This document shows positions 1 to 7,246 of a stretch of 42,888 nt of DNA, in pieces (positions within the stretch are counted from its first letter, which is position 1; each line of letters starts with the position of its first letter). The translations under genes were made by a program, and so were the position numbers. The notes under the pieces were generated by a model that was not told the origin of the DNA, searched no databases, and saw nothing but the letters and a program-made list of their open reading frames with translations. This stretch comes from Bacillota bacterium (GTDB lineage: Bacteria > Bacillota > Clostridia > Christensenellales > Aristaeellaceae), in the NCBI GenBank assembly GCA_023402355.1, contig JAEXCG010000183.1, positions 1 to 42,888 of the forward strand, given 5' to 3'.

Positions 1-1120
1 CGTCGTCGCCGCTTTGAAGCGAGCCCTGCACCAGATCCCTGGGCCCGCCGCCGCGCCCGCCGAGCGCGGCGAGCAGCGCCTTGCCGAGCGGGCGCACGTC
101 CGCCTCCGCCGCGCAGATCGCGAAGCGGCAGCCCTCGCCCTCCGGGGAGAAGGCGGCGGCGACACGGGCGCGCCCGGCGAGCAGCACGGCGCACCTGCGC
201 ACCTGCGCGGGGGCGAGCCCCTCCACAAACGCGGCGTGCAGGGGCTCGCCCGCGGGAATGTCCGCGGCCATGCGCTCGAAGAGACGGTCGTAGACGCCGT
301 TCAACTGCTCGCGCAGGGCGTCGCGCTCCGAGAGCAGGCGGCGGACGCCCTGCGCGGCCTCCTCGCTCTTGGTGCACAGCAGCGCGCCGATCTCGCGCAC
401 GCTCTCCTGTTTCCGGCAGGCATCGTCAAGCGCCCGCGCGCCGCAGAGGATGCTGACGCGCACGCCGCCCTTGTAGCGGATGCAGTCGACGACCTTGATG
501 AGGCCGATTTCGCCCGTGCGGCGCACGTGCGTGCCGCAGCACGCGCAGATGTCGCAGCCTGGCACCTCCACGATGCGCACGGGCCCGTCGATGGGCTTCT
601 TGCTGCGATAGGGCAGCTCCTTCAGCTTTTCCGCGGGCGGGTAGGTCGCGTGCACGGGCAGGTCTTTCCACACCGCCTCGTTGGCCAGGCGCTCGACGTT
701 TTGGAGCTGCTCCGCGTCGAGCTCGCCGTTAAAGTCCAGCGTGACGGCGGCGGTGCCGATGTGAAAGCCCACGTTGTCGTAGCCAAACAGCCGGTGCACG
801 ATGCCGGAGACGATGTGCTCGCCGCTGTGCTGCTGCGTCAGGTCCATGCGGCGCGCGTCGTCCACCTCGCCCGCCACGCGATTGCCCGGCGCGAGGGGCC
901 TGTCCACCTCGTGGAAGATGACGCCGTCCTGCGCGTGCACGTCCAGCACCTGCGCGCCGCCGAGCGTGCCGTGGTCGGCGGCCTGCCCGCCGCCCTCCGG
1001 GAAGAAGGCCGTGCGGTCGAGCACGACGCGGTAGCGCTCGCCGTGGGGGGCGCAGGCAAGGACGGTGGCCTCGAACGCGCGCATCGTCACGTCCTGCTCG
1101 TACAGTTTTTCCGTCTGCAT
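1..1120 (-). CDS. AlaX-type alanyl-tRNA editing protein with DHHA1 domain (3' end outside window)
   Basis: The reading frame begins at an ATG at 1118-1120 behind an AGAGG site and runs off the left edge, giving about 373 residues. It is homologous to the editing half of alanyl-tRNA synthetase, which hydrolyses Ser- or Gly-tRNA(Ala) in the cytoplasm. Visible signatures are the zinc motif HSGEH (H98, H102) after DLTQQ, the second metal motif CxxCxCCGTH followed by RRTGEIG, and a glycine-rich DHHA1 stretch ending in QGS near the left edge. There is no aminoacylation domain, so this is a free-standing long AlaX rather than AlaRS. The family call is secure. Which mischarged tRNA it clears cannot be told from sequence. 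Confidence 0.9.
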   Translation of the reverse strand, partial: MQTEKLYEQDVTMRAFEATVLACAPHGERYRVVLDRTAFFPEGGGQAADHGTLGGAQVLDVHAQDGVIFHEVDRPLAPGNRVAGEVDDARRMDLTQQHSGEHIVSGIVHRLFGYDNVGFHIGTAAVTLDFNGELDAEQLQNVERLANEAVWKDLPVHATYPPAEKLKELPYRSKKPIDGPVRIVEVPGCDICACCGTHVRRTGEIGLIKVVDCIRYKGGVRVSILCGARALDDACRKQESVREIGALLCTKSEEAAQGVRRLLSERDALREQLNGVYDRLFERMAADIPAGEPLHAAFVEGLAPAQVRRCAVLLAGRARVAAAFSPEGEGCRFAICAAEADVRPLGKALLAALGGRGGGPRDLVQGSLQSGDD

Positions 1121-1149
1121 GGGAAATCGCCTCTTTCTGTTCGTCGTGA

Positions 1150-1221
1150 AGAAAAAAGAAGGGCGCGCGGCTCAAACGCCCGCCGGGGGTTATCTCCAGC
1201 GGAGGATCGAGGCGCGCGCCC
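1150..1221 (-). terminator. Rho-independent terminator of the MBL lipoprotein gene
   Basis: Inverted arms at 1213-1221 and 1161-1169 (9 bp of G and C) are followed on the minus strand by TTCTTTTTTC (1160-1151). The hairpin lies between the stop of the MBL gene and the start of the alaX-like gene, so it probably uncouples the two. The loop is long (43 nt) and contains smaller GC-rich pairings. Confidence 0.7.
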
Positions 1222-1232
1222 GCTTTGCTGTC

Positions 1233-2102
1233 TCAGGGGGCTTTTTGCTGGCTTGCGGTGACCTTCTTGCCGTCGGAAATCACGGTCACGTCGCCGTCGT
1301 CCGTGACGTACACCTCGGCGCCTGCGGCCTTGAGCGCGCTGACGACCTGCGCTTCGGGCAGGCCGTCCTCTGTGCCGCGCTCGCAGGGGATGACGGCGAT
1401 CTGCGGTGCGACCGCCTGGAAGAAGAGCGGGGAGTTGTCCTCCGCGCGGCCGTGGTGGGGCACCTTGAGCACGTCCGATGAGAGCGCGGAGCCGGAGGAG
1501 AGCAGCTCGTTCAGGAGCGGCTTTTCCGCGTCGCCCGCGAACAGAAACTTCGTGTCGCCGTAGGAGACCTGAAGGACGAGCGAGCGGTCGTTTTCGTCGG
1601 AATAATCGGTGTAGCGCGGGCCCAGCACGCGCAGCGACAGGCTGCCGATCGTGAGCGCGTCGCCCGCCCTGAGCAGCACGGGCGTAAGGTTCAGCGCCTC
1701 AAGCGCTTCGTCGAACTGGTCGACCTGCTTGCTTTCGACCTTGAGCGGCCCCACGTAGACCTGCGAGGCGGGGATTTCCTCTAAGATGACGTCCGCGCCG
1801 CCCACGTGGTCCTTGTGGGGATGGGAGATGACCATTGCGTCAAGGCGCGTCACGCCCATCTCCCGCAGGCGCGAGAGCACGTACTTGCCCGCCTTCTGCG
1901 TGCCCGTGTCGATCAGGATCGCCTTGTCCCCCGCGCGCAGCAGCGCGCTGTCCGCCTTGCCGCAGTTGAAAAACGTCACCTCGAGCCGGGCATCGGCTTC
2001 GACCGGCGCGGGCATGGACGATAGGTCCTGCGCCTGCGCGCAGCCGCACAGCGGCAAAAGGCAGCACAGCGCGACGAGGAGCAAAAGCAGGGTCCTGTTC
2101 AT
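1233..2102 (-). CDS. ComEC/Rec2-like metallo-beta-lactamase-fold lipoprotein
   Basis: A 289-residue exported protein related to the soluble MBL domain of the DNA-uptake protein ComEC. The start at 2102 is preferred over the ATG two codons upstream because the AAGGAGG site ends 1 nt before that first ATG and 7 nt before this one. A hydrophobic signal segment leads to a lipobox-like LCGC, so the protein is probably lipid-anchored outside the membrane. The metal motif HPHKDH follows the strand ILIDTG, and FAGD and PHHG supply further metal ligands, as in ComEC-like hydrolases. There is no ComEC membrane channel, so the substrate (nucleic acid, phosphodiester or other) is unknown. The gene lies 61 bp downstream of a regulator-like gene on the same strand. 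Confidence 0.85.
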   Translation of the reverse strand: MNRTLLLLLVALCCLLPLCGCAQAQDLSSMPAPVEADARLEVTFFNCGKADSALLRAGDKAILIDTGTQKAGKYVLSRLREMGVTRLDAMVISHPHKDHVGGADVILEEIPASQVYVGPLKVESKQVDQFDEALEALNLTPVLLRAGDALTIGSLSLRVLGPRYTDYSDENDRSLVLQVSYGDTKFLFAGDAEKPLLNELLSSGSALSSDVLKVPHHGRAEDNSPLFFQAVAPQIAVIPCERGTEDGLPEAQVVSALKAAGAEVYVTDDGDVTVISDGKKVTASQQKAP

Positions 2103-2163
2103 GCGCATTCCTCCTTACCTGTCTTTACCTTATAACGATCGGGGAGGGGAAATGCCTGCCGGT

Positions 2164-3408
2164 TTAATCCTTGAGCGCGCTGCGCAGCACCGTGAGCACG
2201 CAGCCCTTGAGCGCGCAAAGCCGCTCGCAGGCGCCGAAGAGCGCCGGGGCCTGCGCCGTGCCGCGGCGCACCGCGGCCGGGGAGAGCACGCCGTCGTCGC
2301 CCGCGCGGAAGAGAAGCTGCTGCACCAGGCGGTTGACGTAGCGCATCACGCGCGCGGGGCGCGGCCGGGGCCAGGCCCCGAGCTGGCCGAACAGCCGCTC
2401 CGCCTCCTCCTCGATGCGCCCCATGGAGCGCGAGCAGAGGGCGGCGTAGAGCGCCTCCTCGGCCGTGTGCAGGTAGGGGATGTCCGCGGTGGCCGAAGGA
2501 AGCAGGTCCTCAAAGAGCGTGATGGAGGTCTGATCCGGCGGCGTAAAGAAGCGATAGGAGAGCGCGCCGCGCGCCTGCTCGGCGGCGGGCGAAAGCTCCC
2601 GGGCGATGTCCTCCATCGCACCGGAGACGCCGACGCTCATCGCCAGCCCCTCGCTGTAGCGCATGTGCGCGGCGGCGGCGTCCAGCCGGTCGCGCACCCA
2701 TTCCGTTCCCCGCTCGCCCGCGGGGAACAGCAGCGCCCACAGAAGGTCATGCGCCTCGTCCCCGGCGAGCAGCAGGCAGTCCGCCGCGCCCAGATACGAG
2801 GAAAACCACTCGCCCAGACGCTCGGTGTGCCCGGCGCGCTCGCTGAGAGGTCCCTCGCCCTGCGCTAAGAGCAGGAAGGCGGGGCCCTGCGGCACGCCGC
2901 AGCACAGCTCCTCCAGCGCGGCCTCGTTCCGGCCGCCCGTGATCCACTCGGAAAAGGCGCGCTCCGCCTCCCGCTGCTCGGGCGAGGGCTCGGGGCGGGC
3001 GATCAGCGGCATGGCCGCGCCCGCCTCGCGCAGGGCTTGAATGCGCTCGTCGATGTTTTGCAGCACGCGCGAAAGGTCGGAAAGCTGCAAGGGGGCGAGG
3101 ATGAAGTCCACCGCGCCCGCGCGCGTCGCCGCGCTGCGGACGATCTCAAAGTCGTCCACGCCGCAGATGACGACGGAGTTAACCTGCGGGCATTGCAGGT
3201 GCAGGTCGTCCAGCAGGCGCAGGGTGCTGTGGCGCTGGGTGTCCAGCGTGGTGATGAGCACCTCGGGCCGCAGGACGCGCACGAGCTGGGGGATGTCCTC
3301 CAGCGTGGCGACCTCGCGGATGTTCGCGTCGGGGCGGACTTCGTGCACCGACTGCACGACAATGCGGCGCTTGTGCGGGTCCTTGATGGCAACAAGTATG
3401 GTCTGCAT
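2164..3408 (-). CDS. YesN-like response-regulator homolog with degenerate receiver and no HTH
   Basis: A 414-residue protein. Residues 1-120 have the receiver-fold pattern of YesN-type regulators, and residues about 150-320 match the YesN middle region (the SVGVSG segment, then helices with ALSYRFF). The acidic pocket near residues 7-9 is not acidic, Thr54 stands where the phospho-acceptor Asp is expected (ITT instead of ITD), and Ala replaces the conserved Lys (APL for KPF). The chain ends where the AraC helix-turn-helix should begin, and the 61 bp to the next gene cannot hold it. I infer a phosphorylation-independent protein acting by protein contact, or a decaying gene. The start at 3408 is chosen because GCGAGG abuts the ATG at 3414 and sits 6 nt before this one. 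Confidence 0.65.
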   Translation of the reverse strand: MQTILVAIKDPHKRRIVVQSVHEVRPDANIREVATLEDIPQLVRVLRPEVLITTLDTQRHSTLRLLDDLHLQCPQVNSVVICGVDDFEIVRSAATRAGAVDFILAPLQLSDLSRVLQNIDERIQALREAGAAMPLIARPEPSPEQREAERAFSEWITGGRNEAALEELCCGVPQGPAFLLLAQGEGPLSERAGHTERLGEWFSSYLGAADCLLLAGDEAHDLLWALLFPAGERGTEWVRDRLDAAAAHMRYSEGLAMSVGVSGAMEDIARELSPAAEQARGALSYRFFTPPDQTSITLFEDLLPSATADIPYLHTAEEALYAALCSRSMGRIEEEAERLFGQLGAWPRPRPARVMRYVNRLVQQLLFRAGDDGVLSPAAVRRGTAQAPALFGACERLCALKGCVLTVLRSALKD

Positions 3409-3456
3409 GCGCATCCTCGCTTTCGCAACGAAAATAAGCCGTTTCCTATTTTATTG

Positions 3457-3485
3457 ATTGTACCGCAATGCGTGACAAATTTCAA
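3457..3485 (-). promoter_or_regulatory. Sigma-A-type promoter for the 2164-3408 gene
   Basis: On the minus strand TTGAAA (3485-3480) and TACAAT (3462-3457) are separated by 17 bp. An 8-bp inverted repeat, GACAAATT/AATTTGTC (3474-3481 and 3497-3504), overlaps the -35 box and could be an operator. Confidence 0.55.
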
Positions 3486-3513
3486 ATAAAACGCGGAATT
3501 TGTCGAATGCCGC

Positions 3514-5319
3514 TCACGCCGGGGGCTCCGGGGCGGAGGCGATCAGGGAAAGGCGCGGCCCGTCCGGTTCGCGAAGCACGCGGTACAGGCTGTTTTCCCG
3601 CATTTCGCCCTCGAAGAGCGCGGAGAGGTCCGCGTCCTCCAGGTCGAACGTCACGGCGTAATCGCAGAGCGCGAGCTCGCCGCGCAGGGCGTCGGGGTCC
3701 CGCACCCACGCCGCCATCCAGTCCCCGCCCCCGACGCGCACGTCGTAGCCAGGGGAGAGCTCATAGCGCAGGGCGATCGCGTTGCCCCCGCCGATGCACA
3801 GCACGCGAGCCCCCGGGGCGGCGCCCGCGCGCAAAAGCGAGGCCAATTCGCCGGGCATGTAGCGCTGCCAGTGCATGGGGGTGACGTTCGTGCGGGCGAC
3901 GAGCGTTTCATACAGCAGGCGCGTGTTGCCGAAGACCGCCAGCAGGCAGAGGCAGCAGGCGCACACGGCGCGGGGCACCCTTTGCCCCGCCCGCGCCGCG
4001 CGGAGGCAGAGCGCGCCGCCGGGCAGCGCGGTCATCAGCAGCGCGAGGGTCACGTAGCGCTCGAACTCGCTGAGCTTTTCGGCCTCGTAGGGCCTGAAGA
4101 TCAGCAGGTAGGAAAAGGCGATGAAGACGAGGTACCCCGCCGCGAGCCCCCACAGCGCGCCCATCGCCCGGCGGGCGCGCGGCCTGTCGGCTGTGGGCAG
4201 GGCGCGCACGCCCAGCGTGCAAAGCCCGGCGCTCGCGAGCAGCAGCGGCGCGGGCGGCACGGGCATGGCGTAGGTGCCGAAGATGCCCGCCTGCGTAAAG
4301 GAATGGGTGAAGAGCGCCTGAAGAAAGCGCAGCGGCGCGCCGGCGTTCGCGGCGGGCAGGGTGCCCGACAGCAGCGCGGAGACGTTTTGCGCGATGCCGG
4401 AGGAAAAGGCGCTGCCGATGCCCGTCGCGGCGCAGTAAACCGCCCACGAGCCGAAGGAGAGCAGCAGCGCGAGCAGGCAGGGCAGCAGGCGTTCGCGGCG
4501 CGTGAAAGCCAGCGCGATCAGGTAAAACGCGCCGAAGAGCAGGCCCGTGTTCTTGCACAGCACGAGAAAGGCGAGCAGAACGCAATCGCGCGCCGCGCAG
4601 GGCCGCTCGTCCGGACAGGCGAGCAGGTAAAAGAGCAGGCCCGTCAAAAGGCCGATGGCGGGCTCCGAAAAGAGCCGCAGCGTCCACATCGGGAAGATCG
4701 CGCCCAGCAGGAGCAGGGGCAGAAGGAGCGAGGCGGCGGCGCGCAGGGGCCGGCGCCAACCTGCGCCCTCCGCAAAGGGCAAGAGAAAGGAGACGAGCAG
4801 GAGCTGGTACCCAAAGAGCGCCACGCCCTCGCGCGCGCCGAGGAAGCGGCAGGCGAGCCATTCGACGAGCGCGAGCGCGGGCGGGTAGTCGTAGAGCACG
4901 TAGGGCGCGGCGGCGGGATTGCCGACGAGGCCGTCCGTCGCGTTCATCAGCTTGACGACGAGCCCCCAGTGGCTGAACTCGTCGAAGGAGATGTAGACGC
5001 GGTTGACCGCGCCGTAATAGAGCAGCGGGCAGAGCAGCAAAAAGAGGAGCAGGCCCGGCGTGAAAAACGCGCGCAGAGCGCCCCGCGCGTCCCGCAGGGC
5101 GTAAAACACGGCCCCCGCCCAGCAGGCGAGGGAGAGCGCCGCCAGCGCGTAAAATCCATAGGAGAGGGGCAGCGCGAGGCCGAGCGCGTACAGAAAGAGC
5201 GCCTGCGCGCAGATCGAGGGGGCGAGGCTCTTTGAAGCGGGGACGCCTTGGCGCGCGGCGAGCAGGGCGCTGGGCCCCAGCAGCAGCGCGAGCAGCGAAA
5301 GCAGGGAAAGGGCGGTCAT
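3514..5319 (-). CDS. Multi-pass membrane protein, GT-C glycosyltransferase-like
   Basis: A 601-residue integral membrane protein with roughly 12 or more hydrophobic segments and a soluble C-terminal part of about 130 residues. The loop after the early membrane segments carries DEFSHWG (D113, E114), an acidic motif placed as in GT-C enzymes such as the ArnT/PMT group, which use lipid-linked sugars on the outer face of the membrane. I infer a glycosyltransferase working on envelope polymers, but no specific family is recognised. GGAGGGG lies 5 nt before the ATG. It is transcribed away from the esterase gene. No acceptor or polysaccharide genes lie nearby, so the substrate stays open. Confidence 0.55.
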   Translation of the reverse strand: MTALSLLSLLALLLGPSALLAARQGVPASKSLAPSICAQALFLYALGLALPLSYGFYALAALSLACWAGAVFYALRDARGALRAFFTPGLLLFLLLCPLLYYGAVNRVYISFDEFSHWGLVVKLMNATDGLVGNPAAAPYVLYDYPPALALVEWLACRFLGAREGVALFGYQLLLVSFLLPFAEGAGWRRPLRAAASLLLPLLLLGAIFPMWTLRLFSEPAIGLLTGLLFYLLACPDERPCAARDCVLLAFLVLCKNTGLLFGAFYLIALAFTRRERLLPCLLALLLSFGSWAVYCAATGIGSAFSSGIAQNVSALLSGTLPAANAGAPLRFLQALFTHSFTQAGIFGTYAMPVPPAPLLLASAGLCTLGVRALPTADRPRARRAMGALWGLAAGYLVFIAFSYLLIFRPYEAEKLSEFERYVTLALLMTALPGGALCLRAARAGQRVPRAVCACCLCLLAVFGNTRLLYETLVARTNVTPMHWQRYMPGELASLLRAGAAPGARVLCIGGGNAIALRYELSPGYDVRVGGGDWMAAWVRDPDALRGELALCDYAVTFDLEDADLSALFEGEMRENSLYRVLREPDGPRLSLIASAPEPPA

Positions 5320-5353
5320 GTGAACCCCTCCGTTACGGGAAAGTGATGGGGAT

Positions 5354-5383
5354 ATTGTACCATACGCGGCACGTCCCGTCCAA
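5354..5383 (-). promoter_or_regulatory. Promoter for the GT-C-like membrane protein gene
   Basis: Minus strand TTGGAC (5383-5378), an 18-bp spacer, then TACAAT (5359-5354). It lies back-to-back with the promoter of the esterase operon. Confidence 0.5.
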
Positions 5384-5390
5384 TTTTCGC

Positions 5391-5419
5391 TTTGCGGCGC
5401 GGAGCGCGTGTGCTACAAT
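5391..5419 (+). promoter_or_regulatory. Promoter for the esterase-tlyA operon
   Basis: TTTGCG (5391-5396), a 17-bp spacer, then TACAAT (5414-5419), about 58 bp upstream of the esterase start. The -35 match is weak. Confidence 0.45.
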
Positions 5420-5476
5420 AGGAAGAAACGGCGCGGGCTCCGGCACCGGCCGCACGAACGGCGAGGAGGCTTTCCC

Positions 5477-6259
5477 ATGGCATTTTTACAGGTCGCGTTC
5501 TTTTCGGACGTGCTGGGCATGTGCATGAACATGAACGTCATACTGCCCCAGCAGTCCAGCCGGCAGATCGGCATGGCATCCCGGGATACGGGCGGCAAGC
5601 TGCCCACGCTTTACCTGCTGCACGGGCTTTCGGACGACCACAGCATCTGGCACAGGCGCACCTCCATCGAGCGCTACGTGGCGGACATGAACCTGGCGGT
5701 CGTCATGCCCACGGTGCACCGCGGCTTTTACACCGACCAGAAGGACGGCTACGATTACTTCACCTTTGTATCGGAGGAGCTGCCCGCGATCTGCGAGCGC
5801 TTCTTCCCCCTGTCCGGCCGCCGCGAGGACCGCTTCGCCGCGGGGCTTTCGATGGGCGGCTACGGCGCGATGAAGCTGGGATTGCTGCTGCCCGAGCGCT
5901 ACGCGGCGGTCGCCAGCCTTTCCGGCGCGCTGGACATGACGGCGGAGCGCCAGGACGATTCGCCGCTTCGCAGCGCGGAGCTTGCGCGCACGTTCGGCAC
6001 GCCGGAGGAGCTGATCGATTCGGACAACGACCTGTTCGCCGCCGCCCAGCGGCTGATCGAATCGGACCGGCCCAGACCGAAGATTTTCGTGGCCTGCGGC
6101 TCGGAGGACTTCCTCATCGACGAGAACCGCGCCTTTTACAAGTACTTCGGGGACGAGCTCGACATCCGTTACGAGGAGAGCCCGGGCGCGCACACCTGGG
6201 ATTTCTGGGACGACAAGATTCAGAAGGTGCTGAAATGGCTGCCGCTGGAGGAGCGATGA
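5477..6259 (+). CDS. Alpha/beta-hydrolase esterase, FrmB/EstA (esterase D) family
   Basis: A 260-residue cytoplasmic serine esterase. The nucleophile lies in GLSMGGYG (Ser125), with Asp211 in SEDFL and His239 in GAHTW completing the triad; LLHG near residue 48 supplies the oxyanion-hole region. Length and motif spacing fit the tributyrin esterase EstA/S-formylglutathione hydrolase-like group, which cleaves short-chain acyl esters. The ATG at 5477 is used because GAGGAGG lies 7 nt upstream; a longer in-frame ATG at 5408 overlaps the promoter -10 box. The stop overlaps the next start (ATGA), so the gene is translationally coupled to the tlyA gene. The natural substrate is not evident. Confidence 0.85.
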   Translation: MAFLQVAFFSDVLGMCMNMNVILPQQSSRQIGMASRDTGGKLPTLYLLHGLSDDHSIWHRRTSIERYVADMNLAVVMPTVHRGFYTDQKDGYDYFTFVSEELPAICERFFPLSGRREDRFAAGLSMGGYGAMKLGLLLPERYAAVASLSGALDMTAERQDDSPLRSAELARTFGTPEELIDSDNDLFAAAQRLIESDRPRPKIFVACGSEDFLIDENRAFYKYFGDELDIRYEESPGAHTWDFWDDKIQKVLKWLPLEER

Positions 6260-7116
6260 ACAAGAAGGGAAAGCGCGTTCCCGCGTGGGAGCGCATGGTG
6301 CGGGAAGGGCTGGTGGCGGACCGCGCCGAGGCCGAGCGCTGGATTCTCGCGGGCAAGGTGCACGTGGGCGCGGCGCCGGTGAGGAGCGCGGGCGAGCCGG
6401 TGGAGCTTTCAAAACCCCTGAGCGTGCAGGGGCTCTTCGACCGCTACATCTCCAAGGGCGGCTACAAGCTGGAGGGGGCGCTGCGGGCCTTTTCCATGGA
6501 TCTCACGGGCCGCGTGGCCATCGACGCGGGCGCGTGCACCGGCGGCTTTACGGACTGCCTGGTGCAGAGCGGCTGCGCGCGCGTCTACGCGGTGGACGTG
6601 GGCTTTGGCCAGCTGCACGGAAGCCTGCGGCAAAACCCCGCCGTCGTGAACCTGGAGCGCACCAACATTTCGGACGAGAAGCTGCTCTCGCTGGATCCCA
6701 AGCCGAACCTGGGCACGGTGGACCTCTCCTACCTGTCGCTGCGAAAGGGCATTCCCGCCTTCTCCGCGATTCTGCACGGGGAGGGCGAGCTACTCTGCCT
6801 GGTAAAGCCGCTGTTTGAGATCGACGACCCTGCCGCCCGGCGCGAAGGGGTGATCGCGCCGGACGCCTACGCGCCGCTGCTCGCCTCGCTTTGCGCGGAC
6901 GTCGAGCGGGAGCGCATGGGCTTTGTCACCGGCATCACGCACTCACCCGTCACGGGCAACGGCGGCACGGTCGAGTTCTTCCTGCGCGTAAACCTCGCGG
7001 AGGGTTCCGGGGCGCTTCGGGGCGCGGCGCTCGCGGAGGCCATCGACGCGGCGGTCGCCGCCGGGCTCTCGCTGGAGCGCTTCCGCAAGGGCGAAAAGCC
7101 GCCGGAATCCTGCTGA
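6256..7116 (+). CDS. tlyA: TlyA-family rRNA 2'-O-methyltransferase
   Basis: A 286-residue protein with an N-terminal S4 RNA-binding domain (about residues 8-55), the linker SKGGYKL (66-72), and an FtsJ-type Rossmann methyltransferase domain. The SAM-binding loop is AIDAGACTGGFTD (88-100), and the downstream CLVKPLFE and GTVEFFL carry the catalytic-tetrad Lys and Glu. Family members methylate the ribose of cytidines in 16S or 23S rRNA, using SAM, in the cytoplasm. Although historically called hemolysin A, membrane lysis is not the expected role. It overlaps the esterase gene by 4 nt. In many Firmicutes tlyA sits with isoprenoid and sporulation genes, so the esterase partner here is unusual. 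Confidence 0.9.
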   Translation: MNKKGKRVPAWERMVREGLVADRAEAERWILAGKVHVGAAPVRSAGEPVELSKPLSVQGLFDRYISKGGYKLEGALRAFSMDLTGRVAIDAGACTGGFTDCLVQSGCARVYAVDVGFGQLHGSLRQNPAVVNLERTNISDEKLLSLDPKPNLGTVDLSYLSLRKGIPAFSAILHGEGELLCLVKPLFEIDDPAARREGVIAPDAYAPLLASLCADVERERMGFVTGITHSPVTGNGGTVEFFLRVNLAEGSGALRGAALAEAIDAAVAAGLSLERFRKGEKPPESC

Positions 7117-7132
7117 TTGTGCACATTGACAG

Positions 7133-7147
7133 AAATTTGACAAATTT
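7133..7147. promoter_or_regulatory. 15-bp palindrome upstream of flavoprotein gene 1, possible operator
   Basis: AAATTTGACAAATTT is a perfect odd-centred inverted repeat (7-bp arms) that begins 12 bp upstream of the -35 box at 7159. That position suits an activator or a looping repressor. No protein can be assigned to it from the sequence. Confidence 0.45.
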
Positions 7148-7158
7148 GCCCCCTGGCC

Positions 7159-7187
7159 TTGAAAGGCGCCCGCGGTTGTGATATGCT
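7159..7187 (+). promoter_or_regulatory. Promoter of flavoprotein gene 1
   Basis: TTGAAA (7159-7164) and TATGCT (7182-7187) separated by exactly 17 bp, about 60 bp upstream of the start codon. The initiation site AAGGGAG lies 8 nt before the ATG at 7247. Confidence 0.6.
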
Positions 7188-7246
7188 GATGCGCGGCGGG
7201 AAGGGCCTGTCCCCTTCCGCAAATTCGCAGCAAGGGAGAAAACAAC

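Noticed and set aside
6256..7116. Hemolysin or toxin function for the TlyA homolog
   Set aside because: The S4 plus FtsJ-type methyltransferase architecture and the SAM loop indicate rRNA modification. The hemolysin label is historical.
7117..7246. Riboswitch ahead of flavoprotein 1 (for example FMN)
   Set aside because: The leader after the promoter is only about 50 nt and lacks the conserved segments of an FMN riboswitch.
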